Assembly (NCBI GenBank): GCA_020912385.1
Contig: CP087209.1
Coordinates: 2,108,001-2,172,000, forward strand
Length of the DNA: 64,000 nucleotides
Origin: Neofusicoccum parvum
Lineage: Eukaryota; Ascomycota; Dothideomycetes; Botryosphaeriales; Botryosphaeriaceae
Direction: 5' to 3'
Part shown: positions 1 through 11,577 of the stretch, piece by piece
Layout: each line of letters opens with the position of its first letter
Position numbering within the stretch: position 1 is the stretch's first letter
The notes under the pieces: model-generated
The model's database searches: none
Told to the model about the DNA's origin: nothing
What the model saw: the letters and a program-made list of their open reading frames with translations, nothing else
Translations under genes and position numbers: made by a program

Positions 1-875
1 CGGCAGAATGAACGGAAACTGCTTATTAATCAGACTAAACTCCGAGATGTTCATCATCAACTGCACCCATTCCGGTCCAAAGTGCGGCTTCAGTAAAAAG
101 CCAGTGCTCTTCGCAAAGCTGTACTCAGTGATTATGTCTGTCGTCAGAGCCGAGTATGCCACGTCGAGCGCGACAGGCTCCTTTGATTTCTTGAATTCGT
201 CGAAACGGTCGCAAAGAGTGGAGATGGCATTGCGGAGTAGGGGCTCCAGGTTGTACACGGATTGCTTGGAAAAGAACGAGTTCAGCGGTGCTCGCCGCGC
301 GCGATGGAACTCGTGCGACACAGTGGCGATCATGCTCGTGTCGTTGCCGAACATGGCCGCTGACCATGGCCACTTCTCGACGCGCCTTCCGGCGCCCCCA
401 TAGAGCTCCTCGTAGAAATCCGGGTCGCTGACATGGAGCTCAAACGGGTTGATGCGGATGATGGGACCTATCTGTCGTCAGCAAACCGCTCGCATTTGGA
501 ATGCGGGGGAATAGACAGCTAACGAGGAGAAAAATGAGGAGAAATGAGGAAGAAGTCGGAACACAGTGGTGCACGGAGAAGAAGACCCGAACGACGGTAA
601 AGAGACGGAACAGTCGAGGGCGGAGAGGGGGAACAGGGTGCCGTACCGTATTGCTGGTGCAGTTCCTGAACTTTGAAAGTAAACCGTCCACGAAGTATGA
701 CGTCGTAGTAGAACTCATACCACAAAGTGAGTGCGGCGAGTTTTGGGCCCGGAAACTTTGCCAATGGGCTAAAATACAAGCGATAAATGCCCCCTGCAAC
801 GAGGTACAGCGTAAGAACACCGAGCACGGCGCCTAGAACCTGGGTGGACGTCAGTTCCTGCGCAAATAGACCCAT
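1..875 (-). CDS. Cytochrome P450, N-terminal part (runs off left edge)
   Basis: Start of a membrane-bound cytochrome P450 monooxygenase of the fungal secondary-metabolism/trichodiene-oxygenase-like kind. Exon 1 is 647-875; the ATG at 875 is followed by a hydrophobic anchor of about 20 residues ([18 protein letters not shown]) and the proline-rich hinge FPGPKLAAL. Intron 468-646 (gtacgg..tag) joins in phase to exon 2 (467 to the edge), giving the typical [17 protein letters not shown] and later REEF-type helix text ([20 protein letters not shown]). The heme-binding Cys loop and the ExxR helix lie outside the window, so activity cannot be judged. Substrate unknown; no other biosynthetic gene is visible beside it on this side. 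An in-frame ATG 45 nt upstream (920) exists, but the one at 875 puts the anchor at the usual distance. Confidence 0.88.
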
Positions 876-2781
876 GGTTGACGTCCGGCACTGCACTCGT
901 GCGGGGAGTTCTGACGGCACGGGTGAAAGCGGAGAGCTGTATGAGGGGCACCAGGCTCAATAAGTATCTACACGGTCATAGCACTACTCTTTCCAAGCAT
1001 GCATGAGCGGGACGATTGGCCCCCAAAGGCGCATGCAGGACGCGGCATGGCAAGCATCGCAGATGGGGAGAGGTGCAGAGCATGCAGCCCAGTGGTCATG
1101 CTCGCATTTGAGAGCTTGAGCGAAGTGGGCAATGCGTCCGATGCCAACCCAAGCGAGAGCTCCATTGTGGAGGTGCGGGCCGGAACTGCGGAACAGCTTG
1201 AGGCTGGACCCCTGCATCGAGCCCGCCGTCTTCTACCTACCTCATGCGGGAGAACGCTCCCAAGACGTAGAGAACCACAACGCGAGGAAAATTTGAATCC
1301 ATCCGACTGGAGCACGTACTGAAAGCCAAGCACAAAATTGAGTTCGAGTGCACCCCGTCAGCTTACTGCATTGTTCGTGTCATCTGGAGGAATCGAACAA
1401 TATGCAGTACTAGCATGTGCGTTACCGTTCGATTGGCTCAACTTATTTCAACGATGGTTTCTCCTTGACCAAACAAGCATTGGCGTGCGAGTTTGGTCAC
1501 TGAGGCTCCAGCCAGGCCTGGCTCTACCCACTCAGGCTCAGTCATTTGCTGGGGACGAAGCCGTGGACCGGTAGCAGCAAAGCCACTTCTTACGGGTATT
1601 TCTTGGTATGTTCGTTACAGGTAGCAGCGAGCGAGGGATTAATCTCATCGTCTGCTATTGCATAGGGAGTCGAAGCATTCGCGCAAGTAGCTCTGGAAAA
1701 ACCTCCGAGTGAATGCTTCAATTCATCGGAGCCAGACTTAGTGAGACTTGAAACTTGAGGCTTGAGCCAGTTTTAAGTATTTTCTCCATACTGGCCGCAA
1801 TCATCAGAATTCAGCGTTGATGTCGACGCTAAATGTCTCAGAGAAACAGGTGGACTTTCAGGAGGTCCGGATGACTCACCGGTGTACGCGAGGCCTTCAT
1901 TTGGAGGACACGCATGGCTCGTCGTTGATGGCCATTGAGTGCAGCTCTAACTCCTGCCTGCTCCGTCTGATTCGATGCAATCGGAAGCGGTAGGCGGGGA
2001 CTTGTCTCATTTCCGCAACCTAGGTGTGCACGTTTCTCGGTTGTAACGCTGGTAAGCACCTGGAAGTCTCAGGTCTATCGATGCCTCGGATATCCTATTC
2101 CTGCCGTAGCCCTGGGGAAAGACGCTGCTCGCATGCTGTTGGCTGCTGGAGACGGCGACGGAGGGGAAGTTCGGGCATTTTCGATGTTCGGGGAGTTTCG
2201 CGACAGGACTCGACCGCCGAGTGGCCGTCGTCCGTACAGCAGTTGCGGGGTCCCGAGATTTCTCGCAGGCAGAGGGTTGTTTCGAGTTCAGTGCGCCGTT
2301 TCATGCAGGGCAGAGGGGCTCCGTTGCCGTGGCGGAGGGCAGGCGCCGGCTGTTCGCGGACTCACCTACCGCCGAGGGAGACCAAGGCGCCGAACGCGGT
2401 GCAGAATTCTCAGCGCGAAAGCAGCCCGGCGAGGGAGACGGGCGGACGCGCATCGGGGGACACGCAACAGCTGGCAGCTGGCCAGGCTGAGCGGTGGTGC
2501 TGAGCGGCGCGCTCGACAGCCGCCCGCCGTCCGCCGTCCCAGCTCTCCGCCGCGTGGCTGCCCTCCGCGGCGGAAATGCTGGGCCCGCTGGGGGATTCGA
2601 GTCTGTCGCGTCGGAGATCCAAGCTTCGGCTTAGCGATCCGGGAGTTGGTAGAATTTCGAGAACACATAGAAATTGACTCATCTGGAAACCACAATTGAG
2701 GCCAGAGGTACCGCCTTCAGTCGTTCAACACGCGCTGTATATCGTTAACCTAAAAATCCCGCCCTCGGGAAGCCTGTCGCC
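876..2781. other. Intergenic, no gene seen
   Basis: About 1.9 kb between the divergently oriented P450 and C1-THF synthase genes. It must hold both promoters. The frames that stay open here (for example around 2130-2700 on plus) are GC-driven, lack recognisable family motifs and have no consistent splice pattern. Confidence 0.6.
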
Positions 2782-5700
2782 ATGCCGGTCTCCAGACTCC
2801 CCTTCCGCCGAGCAGCTGTGCTGCCAACCCGAATTCTGCATGTGCGGCCCCCGCCGAACATTTTCGCTCTTTCGCGCCCGCGCTCCACCTTCAAATCTCT
2901 GGCGCTGAGCACCCCATCTTCGCCGTCGCTCTTCGCCGGCTCCCGCACCTTTTCCTCCAGTCCCGTCACCATGGTCGCCGCAAAGATCGATGGCAATGCC
3001 ATAGCCAAGAGCATCCGCGAGCGCCTGCATGACGAGATCCGCGAGAAGCAGCAGAGCAACCCCCGCTATCGCCCTGCTCTGCGCATCATCCAGGGTGCGT
3101 CCCCCTCCACCCCGCTGCGCATGAGCCCTCACAACCAGTGTCCAGTGTGCTAACTGCCGCCGACAGTCGGCGACCGCTCTGATTCCAGTGAGTAGCGCGC
3201 GACGCGCTCCCGCGACCTGTGTGTGTGACTCAATTGACCCGTGCAGGCACCTATGTGCGCATGAAGCTCAAGGCCGCCGAAGAGGTATGACCGCCCCAGC
3301 CATACGCCCCGTCCCCGCCCGCCGTGCGCGCGCTCACTTGCTCTCCAGTCCGGCATCGACTGCAAGCTCGAGAAGTTCCCTGAGGACATCACCGAGGCGG
3401 AGCTGCTGCAGAAGATTACGCATTTCAACAACGACCCCGCCGTCCACGGCATCCTCGTCCAGCTGCCCGTGCCTCAGCACATCTCCGAGTACAACATCAC
3501 CTCCGCTGTCGCAGACGAGAAGGATGTGGACGGTTTCGGCGTTCCGAACATCGGCGAGCTCGCCAAGCGCGGCGGCCGCCCTCTCTTCACGCCCTGCACG
3601 CCGAAGGGCGTCATGGTGCTGCTCGAGAACACCGGCGTAGACATCAAGGGCAAGAACGCCGTGGTTATTGGCCGGAGTGACATTGTCGGCAGCCCCGTGA
3701 GCTATCTGCTGAAAAACGCCGATGCCACCGTCACCGTCTGTCACTCCAAGACCAAGGATCTGCCCGAGATCGTCAAGACGGCCGACATCGTTGTCGCTGC
3801 CATTGGCAAGGCTGGCTTTGTCAAGGGCGACTGGCTCAAGCCTGGCGCCGTTGTCATTGACGTCGGCACCAACTACATTCCTGACGACACCAAGAAGTCC
3901 GGCCAGAGGCTGGTCGGCGATGTCGATTTCGACTCGGCCGCCGAAGTTGCTTCCCACATCACTCCTGTCCCCGGTGGTGTCGGTCCGATGACTGTTGCCA
4001 TGCTCCTCCAGAATGTCGTTGACTCTGCAAACCACTACTTTGAGGAGCAGAAGGCCCGCCATGTCACGCCTCTTCCCCTCAAGCTGCAGCAGCCTGTCCC
4101 TTCGGACATTGCCATTTCTCGCGCACAGCAGCCCAAGCTGATCAACAAGGTTGCTGAGGAAGTCGGCATTGCTAAGCACGAGCTGGAGCCCTACGGTGCG
4201 TACAAGGCCAAGGTTGACCTGACGCTCCTGAAGCGTCTTGAGCATCGCCGCAACGGACGCTATGTGGTGGTTACTGGTATCACTCCCACTCCTCTGGGTG
4301 AGGGCAAGTCTACTACCACGATGGGTCTGACCCAGGCTTTGGCCGCCCACCTTGGCCGTGTGTCTTTTGCCAACGTCCGCCAGCCCAGCCAGGGCCCGAC
4401 TTTCGGCATCAAGGGTGGAGCGGCTGGCGGTGGATACAGCCAGGTCATTCCCATGGACGAGTTCAACATGCATCTTACTGGTGACATTCACGCTATCACT
4501 GCTGCTAACAACCTTCTCGCCGCTGCAATTGAGACCAGGATGTTCCACGAGAACACCCAGAAGGACGGTCCCCTCTACAGGCGTCTTGTACCCGCCAAGA
4601 AGGGCAAGAGGGAGTTCTCTCCCATCATGTTCCGCCGTCTGAAGAAGCTCGGCATCACCAAGACCAACCCCGATGAGCTCACTGAGGAGGAGATCCGCCG
4701 CTTTGCCAGGCTGGACATTGACCCTGAGACGATCACTTGGAGGCGTGTCCTCGATGTCAACGACAGGCATCTGCGCGGTGTCACCGTCGGTACCGCGCCG
4801 ACTGAGAAGGGACAGACGCGCGAGACTGGCTTCGATATCTCTGTTGCCAGCGAGTGCATGGCTGTCCTTGCTCTCAGCAACGACCTTGCCGACATGCGTG
4901 AGCGTCTCGGCCGCATGGTTGTTGCCAGTTCCCGTGGTGGCGACCCTGTCACTGCTGACGACATCGGTGCTGGTGGTGCTCTCACTGCTCTGATGAAGGA
5001 TGCCATCAAGCCCAACCTCATGCAGACCCTTGAGGGTACCCCAGTTTTCGTCCACGCTGGTCCTTTCGCCAACATCTCCATCGGTGCGTCGTCCGTCTTG
5101 GCTGACAAGCTTGCGCTTAAGCTTGCTGGCACTGAGCCTGATGAGGAGCACAACTCCAAGACTGGTTTCGTCGTCACCGAGGCCGGCTTCGACTTCACCA
5201 TGGGTGGCGAGCGCTTCTTCAACATCAAGTGCCGCTCTTCCGGCCTTGTTCCCGATGTCGTTGTCATTGTCGCCACTGTCCGTGCCCTCAAGGTCCACGG
5301 TGGCGGCCCCGACATTACCCCTGGCGCCCAGCTGCCCGAGGTCTACCGCACCGAGAACGTCGAGGTGCTGCGTAAGGGCTGTGTCAACTTGAAGAAGCAC
5401 ATCTCCAACGCTAAGCAGTTTGGTGTTCCCGTCGTTGTTGCCATCAACCAGTTTGAGACCGACACCGATGCGGAAATTGCCGTCATTAGGGAGGAGGCCT
5501 TGGCCGCTGGCGCCGAGGATGCCATCAAGTCGAACCATTGGGCCGAAGGTGGCAGGGGTGCCATCGAACTCGCGAAGGGTGTCATCGCGGCCAGCGAGAA
5601 GCCTAACGACTTCAAGCTGCTGTACGACCTCGAGGGTTCGGTTCAGGAGCGTATCGAGCGTATTGGCAAGGTGATGTACGGTGCTGAGAAGGTCGAGTTC

Positions 5701-6040
5701 AGTGAGCTTGCCCAGAAGAAGGTCGACACCTACGTCAAGCAGGGCCTCGGCAACCTGCCTATCTGTGTTGCGAAGACGCAGTACAGTCTGTCCCACGACC
5801 CTGCCCTCAAGGGCGCACCATCAGGCTTCACTGTCCCCATCCGTGATGTTCGCATGGCCGCTGGTGCCGGCTACCTGTAAGTTCTTGTCTGGTTGCGTTG
5901 TATCGAGGTGTCTGCTAATCAGTGTCTCCAGGTACGCTCTCGCTGCTGACATTCAGACCATCCCTGGTCTCCCTACCGCTCCCGGCTACCTCAACGTCGA
6001 TGTCGACTCTGAGACCGGTGAGATCGATGGCCTGTTCTAA
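2782..6040 (+). CDS. MIS1/ADE3-like: Trifunctional C1-tetrahydrofolate synthase
   Basis: Methylene-THF dehydrogenase / methenyl-THF cyclohydrolase / formate-THF ligase, which interconverts one-carbon folates for purine, thymidylate, Met and formyl-Met synthesis. Exons 2782-3094, 3167-3187 (21 nt), 3247-3284, 3349-5876, 5932-6040; all phases agree and give 1002 residues (yeast Mis1 975). Residues 1-63 are Arg/Ser-rich with an RTFSSSP stretch, as in mitochondrial presequences. The dehydrogenase/cyclohydrolase domain follows (TYVRMK with the active-site Lys context, [19 protein letters not shown]), then the ligase domain from about residue 360 (P-loop TPLGEGKST). A second ATG at 2971, in a near-ideal context (caccATGG), begins exactly where the cytosolic enzyme would begin. 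Codon choice is strongly biased toward C-ending codons, as in a highly expressed gene. Confidence 0.96.
2971..2973 (+). promoter_or_regulatory. Candidate internal start codon for a cytosolic isoform
   Basis: In-frame ATG at codon 64 of the C1-THF synthase with A at -3 and G at +4. It lies just after the presumed presequence and just before the conserved catalytic region. Use of this start (leaky scanning or a downstream transcription start) would yield an enzyme without the mitochondrial presequence. This is inference. Confidence 0.45.
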
Positions 6041-7298
6041 GCGGGCATCTGCCCCATGGCGGCTGCCTTCGCCTCCATCCCTGTACTTGGTTGTGTTCGC
6101 ACTCTTAACAGTGCGTTGTTTAGTCCCTTCTCGGCATTTCCTGTATAATGTTTTCTTGTAACGCCTTCAACGTCGGCTCGGTATCTCCAGGGCTCCGGAT
6201 CAGTAAAAGTGCTTCCTCAACAAGCATCAGGTGTCTGGAGTTTGAGAAAAGATAAAAAGATAAAGGTTATGTGCTGTTTTCATTGGTGGGACGTAAAAGG
6301 AGGACACAAAGACGCGCGGCATTAACGCTGCTAGATACCCTCGGTGGGCTTGTCTGCCGCTTCATCAGCGGCTCGAAGATAGTAAGAAAGAATTGTTCAT
6401 CATACCGCACACGTCCGGGGCACCGGAGCATGGAGCCATCTCACACACGAGGCACGAAGCACACCATGCCCCGTTCTCCATCATAATGAGTGCATGTTTG
6501 ACTAGGTGCGGAGGGTGTCTGCGAATCAGAGAGAGGTGGCTAATCGTGACAGGATTCCTTGCGTGTGACAGAGGTGGCCTTTCGTCAGGCGTCTCATTCG
6601 ATTGTTCATGTCCGCTTTGGGGAGCACGCGGCAGGACCGTCAGCCCTGCGCCGGTGCGCCAGTTTGGTGGTGATCCCTCGTAACTGCGAATATCGGAGGC
6701 CTTACTAGCCCAAAATTCCGTCATGCAAAACGAGGGCCGCTGGTAGCCGACAGCAGCCCCCGCAAATGAACCCACAATTCGCTCAGGAACCCATGACGCC
6801 CGGTCCGTGCCGCGGCGCAAAATTTGCTAGCTCACCACCAAACGCCGGCCTGGGGACTTCAGGACAGTTGCTGTTACGCAAAAGTTGGACGCTTTGGACG
6901 ACGCCAGAAAGTCAAATATCAGGAGAGAAGAGTGGTTCAAGCCTTGCTGCATGCGGGGGATGATCGAGGACCCTATCTGGAGCCCCAGATCGATGTGGGG
7001 GTGCATTGTCAATCCGATGGCTTCGCCCGTGGCCGTAGCCAGGGAGCTGCGGCGGCCTGGGGAAGGCGACGAAGACGGTCGGTCCGTAACCGTTGCACTG
7101 ACTGATCCCACCCCCAAAGAGACCAAGGTCCTAGCGGAACATCTTACGTTTCCTGCGTATAAGACCTTCTGTCGCTTCTTCCCATCAAGACGTCGTCGGT
7201 TCCAAACAATTCGGCCACCACGCACAAACAGAATTTTCGTTTCCTAGCCGCCGTGCCATTCCCCCGCTGCCGGTTTCAGTTCCGGTGTCTCAACAACC
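6041..7298. other. Intergenic: 3' end of C1-THF synthase and permease promoter
   Basis: About 1.26 kb. I see no coding pattern. The last 100 bases before 7299 are pyrimidine-rich, as expected upstream of a fungal start codon. Confidence 0.6.
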
Positions 7299-9146
7299 AT
7301 GGCTTCCCCACAGTCGCTCGAGGGGAATGTCCTCCCCAATAAGACCTCGCACGAGTCGCTGCCGAACTACACCCTGGACGAGAAAGAAGGCGGCGATGTG
7401 ATCCGGATTCCGCAGACGGCGCAGGCCGCGTACAAGGGCATCTTCTCGCCGCGACGCATGCAGGTCATCGCGTTGGGCGGCTCCATCGGCAGCGGACTGT
7501 TCATCACCACGGGAAGAGGCCTGTCGACCGGCGGCCCGGGCGGCTTCGTCTTCGGCTATGGCTACGTCGCGATCCTGGTGTTCTGCGTGCTGCAGCTGCT
7601 CACCGAGATGACCATCGCCTTCCCGGTGTCGGGCAACCTGTTCGAGTACGCGGATCGGTGGGTCGACCCGGCCCTGGCTTTCGCGGCCGGTTTCGCCGAG
7701 TGGATTGGCTGGACGGCCGTGTGTGCGGCGGAGGCAACCATGTTCACGGTGCTGATCAACTATTGGGCGGATGGGCAGGTGCATGATGCCGTCTGGTGTA
7801 AGTGCTGTCCAAGCTGTTGAATATTGGAAGATTTGGTTGTCCTCTGACAAGTCTCTCCTCTTCAGTGACCATCTTCCTCATCATCGTCTTCGGCCTGTTC
7901 TTCCTGCCCAGCAAGGCGTTTGCTTGGTTCGAGTATGTCACCTCTCTGGTCAAGGTCACCGCGTTCTTGATCATTTTCTTCTCCTCCATTGCGATCATGG
8001 CCGGTGGCGGCCCTACTGGTAGGGTCCACAGCGGTGAGACGTGGAGAGATTATACGAAGTTCAAAAACGGGTTTGCGGTAAGTTTGCAGAGACCTCAGTC
8101 TGAAATACGCATTCACTGATACTTTGTCGTTAGGGTATTGCACAGTGCATGATGCTGGCCTGCTGGGCCTACGGTGACCAGGTGTTCATTGGCATCATGG
8201 GCGGTGAAGCCTTCTTCCCCCGCCTTGCCATGGGTCGCGCCTGCAAGATGGTGACAGGCCGTATGTTCGTCATCTACATGATGTCAGTGATGTGGATTTC
8301 GCTCCTCGTCCCGTCCGACGACTCGCGTCTGTACGGTGGTTCCAGCACGACCGCGTCTCCTTTCATCATCGCGATGTCTAACGCAGGTATCACGGGCCTA
8401 CCCCACTTCCTCAACGCTGCCATCGTCGTCGGTGTGACGGCCATTGCCTGCGAGAGTATCTACATTGCTTCGCGCACGCTGCGTTCGCTCGCAGCGCAGG
8501 GTCTGATTCCGAAGTTCATGGCGGAGGTTGATGACAAGGGCCGGCCGCGCTGGAGTCTGCTTGTGACGAGTGTCGTCACCATCACTCTGACCTACATCAA
8601 CCTGAGCAGTGAGTGTTCCCACATAGTCTCCTTCCCCGCGAACAGACACTAACACGATGAAAAATAATAGGCGGCGGTGTCACGGTCTTCACCTGGTTCA
8701 CATCCATCACCTCCTCGTCGTTCTTCTCCATCTGGATCGTCCTCGTCATCGTCTCTTGGCGCTTCCGTGCCGCCCTCAAGGCCCAGAACGACCCGCTCTT
8801 CAACCAGATCTACGCGTGGAAGGCCAACTTCTGGATCTTCACCATCACCTGGCTCGCCCTCGGCTGCGCGCTCCTGACGGCTGCCTGCATCTACATCGGC
8901 CTGTACCCCGTCGACGGCGACGGCGTGTCCGTCGAGTCCTTCTTCCAGTACGTGCTGGGCTTGATCATGATCCTGACGTCCTATTTTGGCTACAAGATCA
9001 TCTTCCGCACCAAGATCCGGGACCCCAAGACCGTCGACTTGATGTCCGACCGCAGGCCGCTGACGGACGACGACATCGCGGAGCTGGATGCCTATTACAA
9101 GCAGCCGATGTACAGGCGATTTGGGAGCTACTTTACTATTTGGTAG
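7299..9146 (+). CDS. Amino acid permease (APC superfamily, yeast AAT type)
   Basis: Plasma-membrane proton-coupled amino acid importer. Exons 7299-7797, 7866-8077, 8134-8608, 8671-9146; phases agree and give 553 residues, usual for the family. A hydrophilic N-tail of about 50 residues is followed by the family signature in TM1 (ALGGSIGSGLFITTGRGL), then about twelve hydrophobic segments and a cytosolic C-tail ending in FGSYFTIW. The conserved segment with Glu in TM3/TM4 (FAEWIGWTAVCAAEA) and the YIASRTLRSLAAQG loop are present. Within the family it resembles general/broad-range permeases (Gap1/Dip5-like); the substrate cannot be assigned from sequence alone. No partner gene lies next to it. 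Confidence 0.93.
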
Positions 9147-9926
9147 AGGGATAGATCGGGCTCTGGATAGAAGGGATTGGGGGCGGTCAAAAGTACTGCT
9201 CTTGGCTTGGGGCGGAAGTTTTTTCACGAAAGAGATTTAGAGGCTCTGGATACAGGACTTTTCTACTGAAAAGGTCCTGCTCATTTTCGGGATATGGATG
9301 GCTGTAGACGATTTTTGATGAAATGCATGCGAAAGTGCAAATACGATTTTTTGAACGCCACATTTGCACAGGTCAGCTACAACGGGACAAAGGGATGATG
9401 CTGTTACCAGGTTGTGCGAAACAGTTCTGGACATTTACCGTGGTGGGCTGAAGCGTTTATCCGCATAGCTTTGACGTGTGTTTTGAAAGACTTGCGTCGG
9501 ACGAATGCTAAGACCCTAGTGCGACTTGAGATTAACGAATCTTGTCAGACGAATGTATCTTCTTCGCCACACTTTTGTACCATTACCTTGAACTGGCGCA
9601 ATTTCCAGGCGGGGTCTTGTTGTGAATTTGGATTTCGGTATGACTGCCGATCGCGATCGCGTGGCGTTGAAGTGGCAATATATTGTTTTTCTTCCGTTCA
9701 AGGCAGCCTGGGAGTGAAACCTCCTCGGGAAAAAGTTGTGGAGGGCTGAGGCTGCTGCATCCGCAGCACACATACACAGCACTAAGCACTCGTATACCCG
9801 TAACCAGAGACCTACATCCTGTAGTCACTCTTCTGCATGCGACCGCTTCATTTCCGCAGTCCGATAATTGCCAATCCATTTCTCTCCAATAGTTCGTCTT
9901 CCAAGGATCTCCTACTATTAAGCGCC
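9147..9926. other. Intergenic between convergent genes
   Basis: About 780 bases between the 3' ends of the permease (plus) and the WKF-domain gene (minus). Lower GC than the flanking genes. No gene seen. Confidence 0.6.
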
Positions 9927-11219
9927 TCAGTCACTGTCGCTGCTACCGTCCTCTGACTCGGAATCCGAATGATCGCTGCTGGAATTATCAGAGTCCGTTT
10001 CGGATTCTGAGCTGGGGTCTTCCGAGCTGGAAGAAACGACCGAGCTTTCGTCGCTTGAGCTGTCCTCATCACTGCTGCTCGACTCGTCCTCGCTGCTGCT
10101 AATCTCCAAGTCCTCGTCTGCCGTACGCTGCTTCCTGGGACGAGCGCGTTTCTTGTTGCTCTCCTCGGGTGCCTCCACCTGCTTCTGGACTTCGCCCTTC
10201 TTCTTCTGGCCGGGGATGATAGCTGGCTCTTCGACGTGGCCCAGGGCTTTCAGCACCTTTTCTGCACGGCGGCGCTTGGCCAACAGCTGCTTGGCCTCCT
10301 CGCTCTTCTTATCCTTGTCCTCGGTTTCTTTGAGGACCTCTTCTGCCTGCTGTTTCAACCGATAGCGGGCCGCGCCGCCTTGGAGCCCGCCGATGTAGGC
10401 CTCGACAGCCGAATCGCAGGATGCAGGGACGCGGTAGAAATTAAATATGCTCTTAAGGAGGTCGACTTGATGCTTCTTGTTGAACTTCCAGGTAGAGCGG
10501 TCTGAGTGGTAGTGCTGGAGGTAGGTGACGTAGGGCGGAAGCTCTTTGGGCTCGTTGGCCGACTCAGAGGCTTTTGCGGCTTTGCGCTGCTCTTTCTTTG
10601 CTTTTTTGAGGTCCTTGCTGGAGGGCGCTTCTGGTTCGCTGGCTGATTCGTCGTCCTCAATTGCCGAGGACTCGGTGCTCGGGACGATGGAGTCCTCGTT
10701 CGATGATCCGGTTTGAGTTTTGGCCCAGGCCTTGAAGAGCTGCTGGCCGCTATCGCCATCAGACTTCTTGGTGTCCGGAGTGAAGCTGACAGACTTCTTG
10801 CGCTTGAGCTTCCTGACTGGAGTGGAAAGTGCCGCGTCTCGTTCTTGGCTTTCCGATGTTGCTGGCTCGGATGTGGTCCGGTCCGGCAGAACGGCCTTGG
10901 ACTTGGACTTCTTTTCGCGCTTCTTCTCCTTCTTAGAGGACTTTTCGGTCTCGGCGGACGCGGACTGGTGCTCCTCGGCTTGCTCGACTTTCCTTTTCTT
11001 GGACTTCTTGGAGGGCGTCTCACTGGGCCGGTCGTTTGATTGGTTGGATCCAGCGCCTTCCTTCTCGGCGTCAGAGCGAGATCTCTTTCGGGAAGCAGCG
11101 GAGCCATGATCCGGAGTGGGCGGCGCGGAATCTTGCGCATCGTCCTTCGCGTACTTGAGCGAGAGGCCCAGCTTCTTCCATGCTGGGACGCGGGGCGTCG
11201 AGCCCGGAGTGGCGGCCAT
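9927..11219 (-). CDS. WKF-domain (C7orf50-like) nucleolar-type protein
   Basis: Single-exon gene, 430 residues from the ATG at 11219 (context gccATGgcc on the coding strand). An upstream in-frame ATG at 11339 exists but would add a Pro/Arg-rich stretch. The first 230 residues are Lys/Ser-rich with many KKxKK runs, fitting a nuclear or nucleolar location. The one ordered block, around residues 240-330, contains STWKFNKKHQVDLLKSIFNFYRVP, the hallmark of the WKF domain found in human C7orf50 and fungal relatives; its biochemical role is not settled. The last 60 residues are almost entirely Ser, Asp and Glu. It shares a 358-bp promoter with the proteasome alpha1 gene. Confidence 0.78.
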   Translation of the reverse strand: MAATPGSTPRVPAWKKLGLSLKYAKDDAQDSAPPTPDHGSAASRKRSRSDAEKEGAGSNQSNDRPSETPSKKSKKRKVEQAEEHQSASAETEKSSKKEKKREKKSKSKAVLPDRTTSEPATSESQERDAALSTPVRKLKRKKSVSFTPDTKKSDGDSGQQLFKAWAKTQTGSSNEDSIVPSTESSAIEDDESASEPEAPSSKDLKKAKKEQRKAAKASESANEPKELPPYVTYLQHYHSDRSTWKFNKKHQVDLLKSIFNFYRVPASCDSAVEAYIGGLQGGAARYRLKQQAEEVLKETEDKDKKSEEAKQLLAKRRRAEKVLKALGHVEEPAIIPGQKKKGEVQKQVEAPEESNKKRARPRKQRTADEDLEISSSEDESSSSDEDSSSDESSVVSSSSEDPSSESETDSDNSSSDHSDSESEDGSSDSD

Positions 11220-11577
11220 GGTGGACGGTGTCGAGAGCGCGCCTGGGCCTGGCGAGAACAGCGGATGACGCTGGCGACGCTGCGGGATAATTTTTCTCAG
11301 CTGTGGTGGTCGCGGTTGAAGGTGTCGAAAAATTCCCACGGGGCGGTGATTGGCCGGGGCGGGCGGCGGCGATCATGGGCGCTGGGGTGGCCCATGCTTG
11401 AGCCGCCTCGCAGGCTCCGACAGCAACGCGTGCGTTGACATAGCTCGTCCGCCGACAGCTCCATCCACCACCGCCCCTCCACCTAACCTCCATCTCAGCT
11501 TGCATTGCCCTCTCGCCACCCTCTAGCCCGGCCATCTCTGCAGCTGAGTCGCCCCCAAGCGAAACATATAACACACC
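11220..11577. promoter_or_regulatory. Bidirectional promoter, WKF gene and proteasome alpha1
   Basis: 358 bases between two start codons that face away from each other (11219 minus, 11578 plus). It is GC-rich with pyrimidine tracts near both starts. No clear proteasome-associated control element could be identified by eye. Confidence 0.6.

Noticed and set aside
1690..1735. Similarity of gaatgcttcaattc near 1711 to the MITE interior
   Set aside because: Only the short core is shared; no inverted ends lie around it.
2133..2699. 188-codon plus-strand frame upstream of C1-THF synthase
   Set aside because: Arg-rich random translation of GC-rich promoter DNA.
3334..5796. 820-codon open frame antisense to C1-THF synthase
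   Set aside because: It is the mirror of a GC-biased coding exon; composition (Leu/Asp/Val/Gly repeats) is that of an antisense shadow and no family motif is present.
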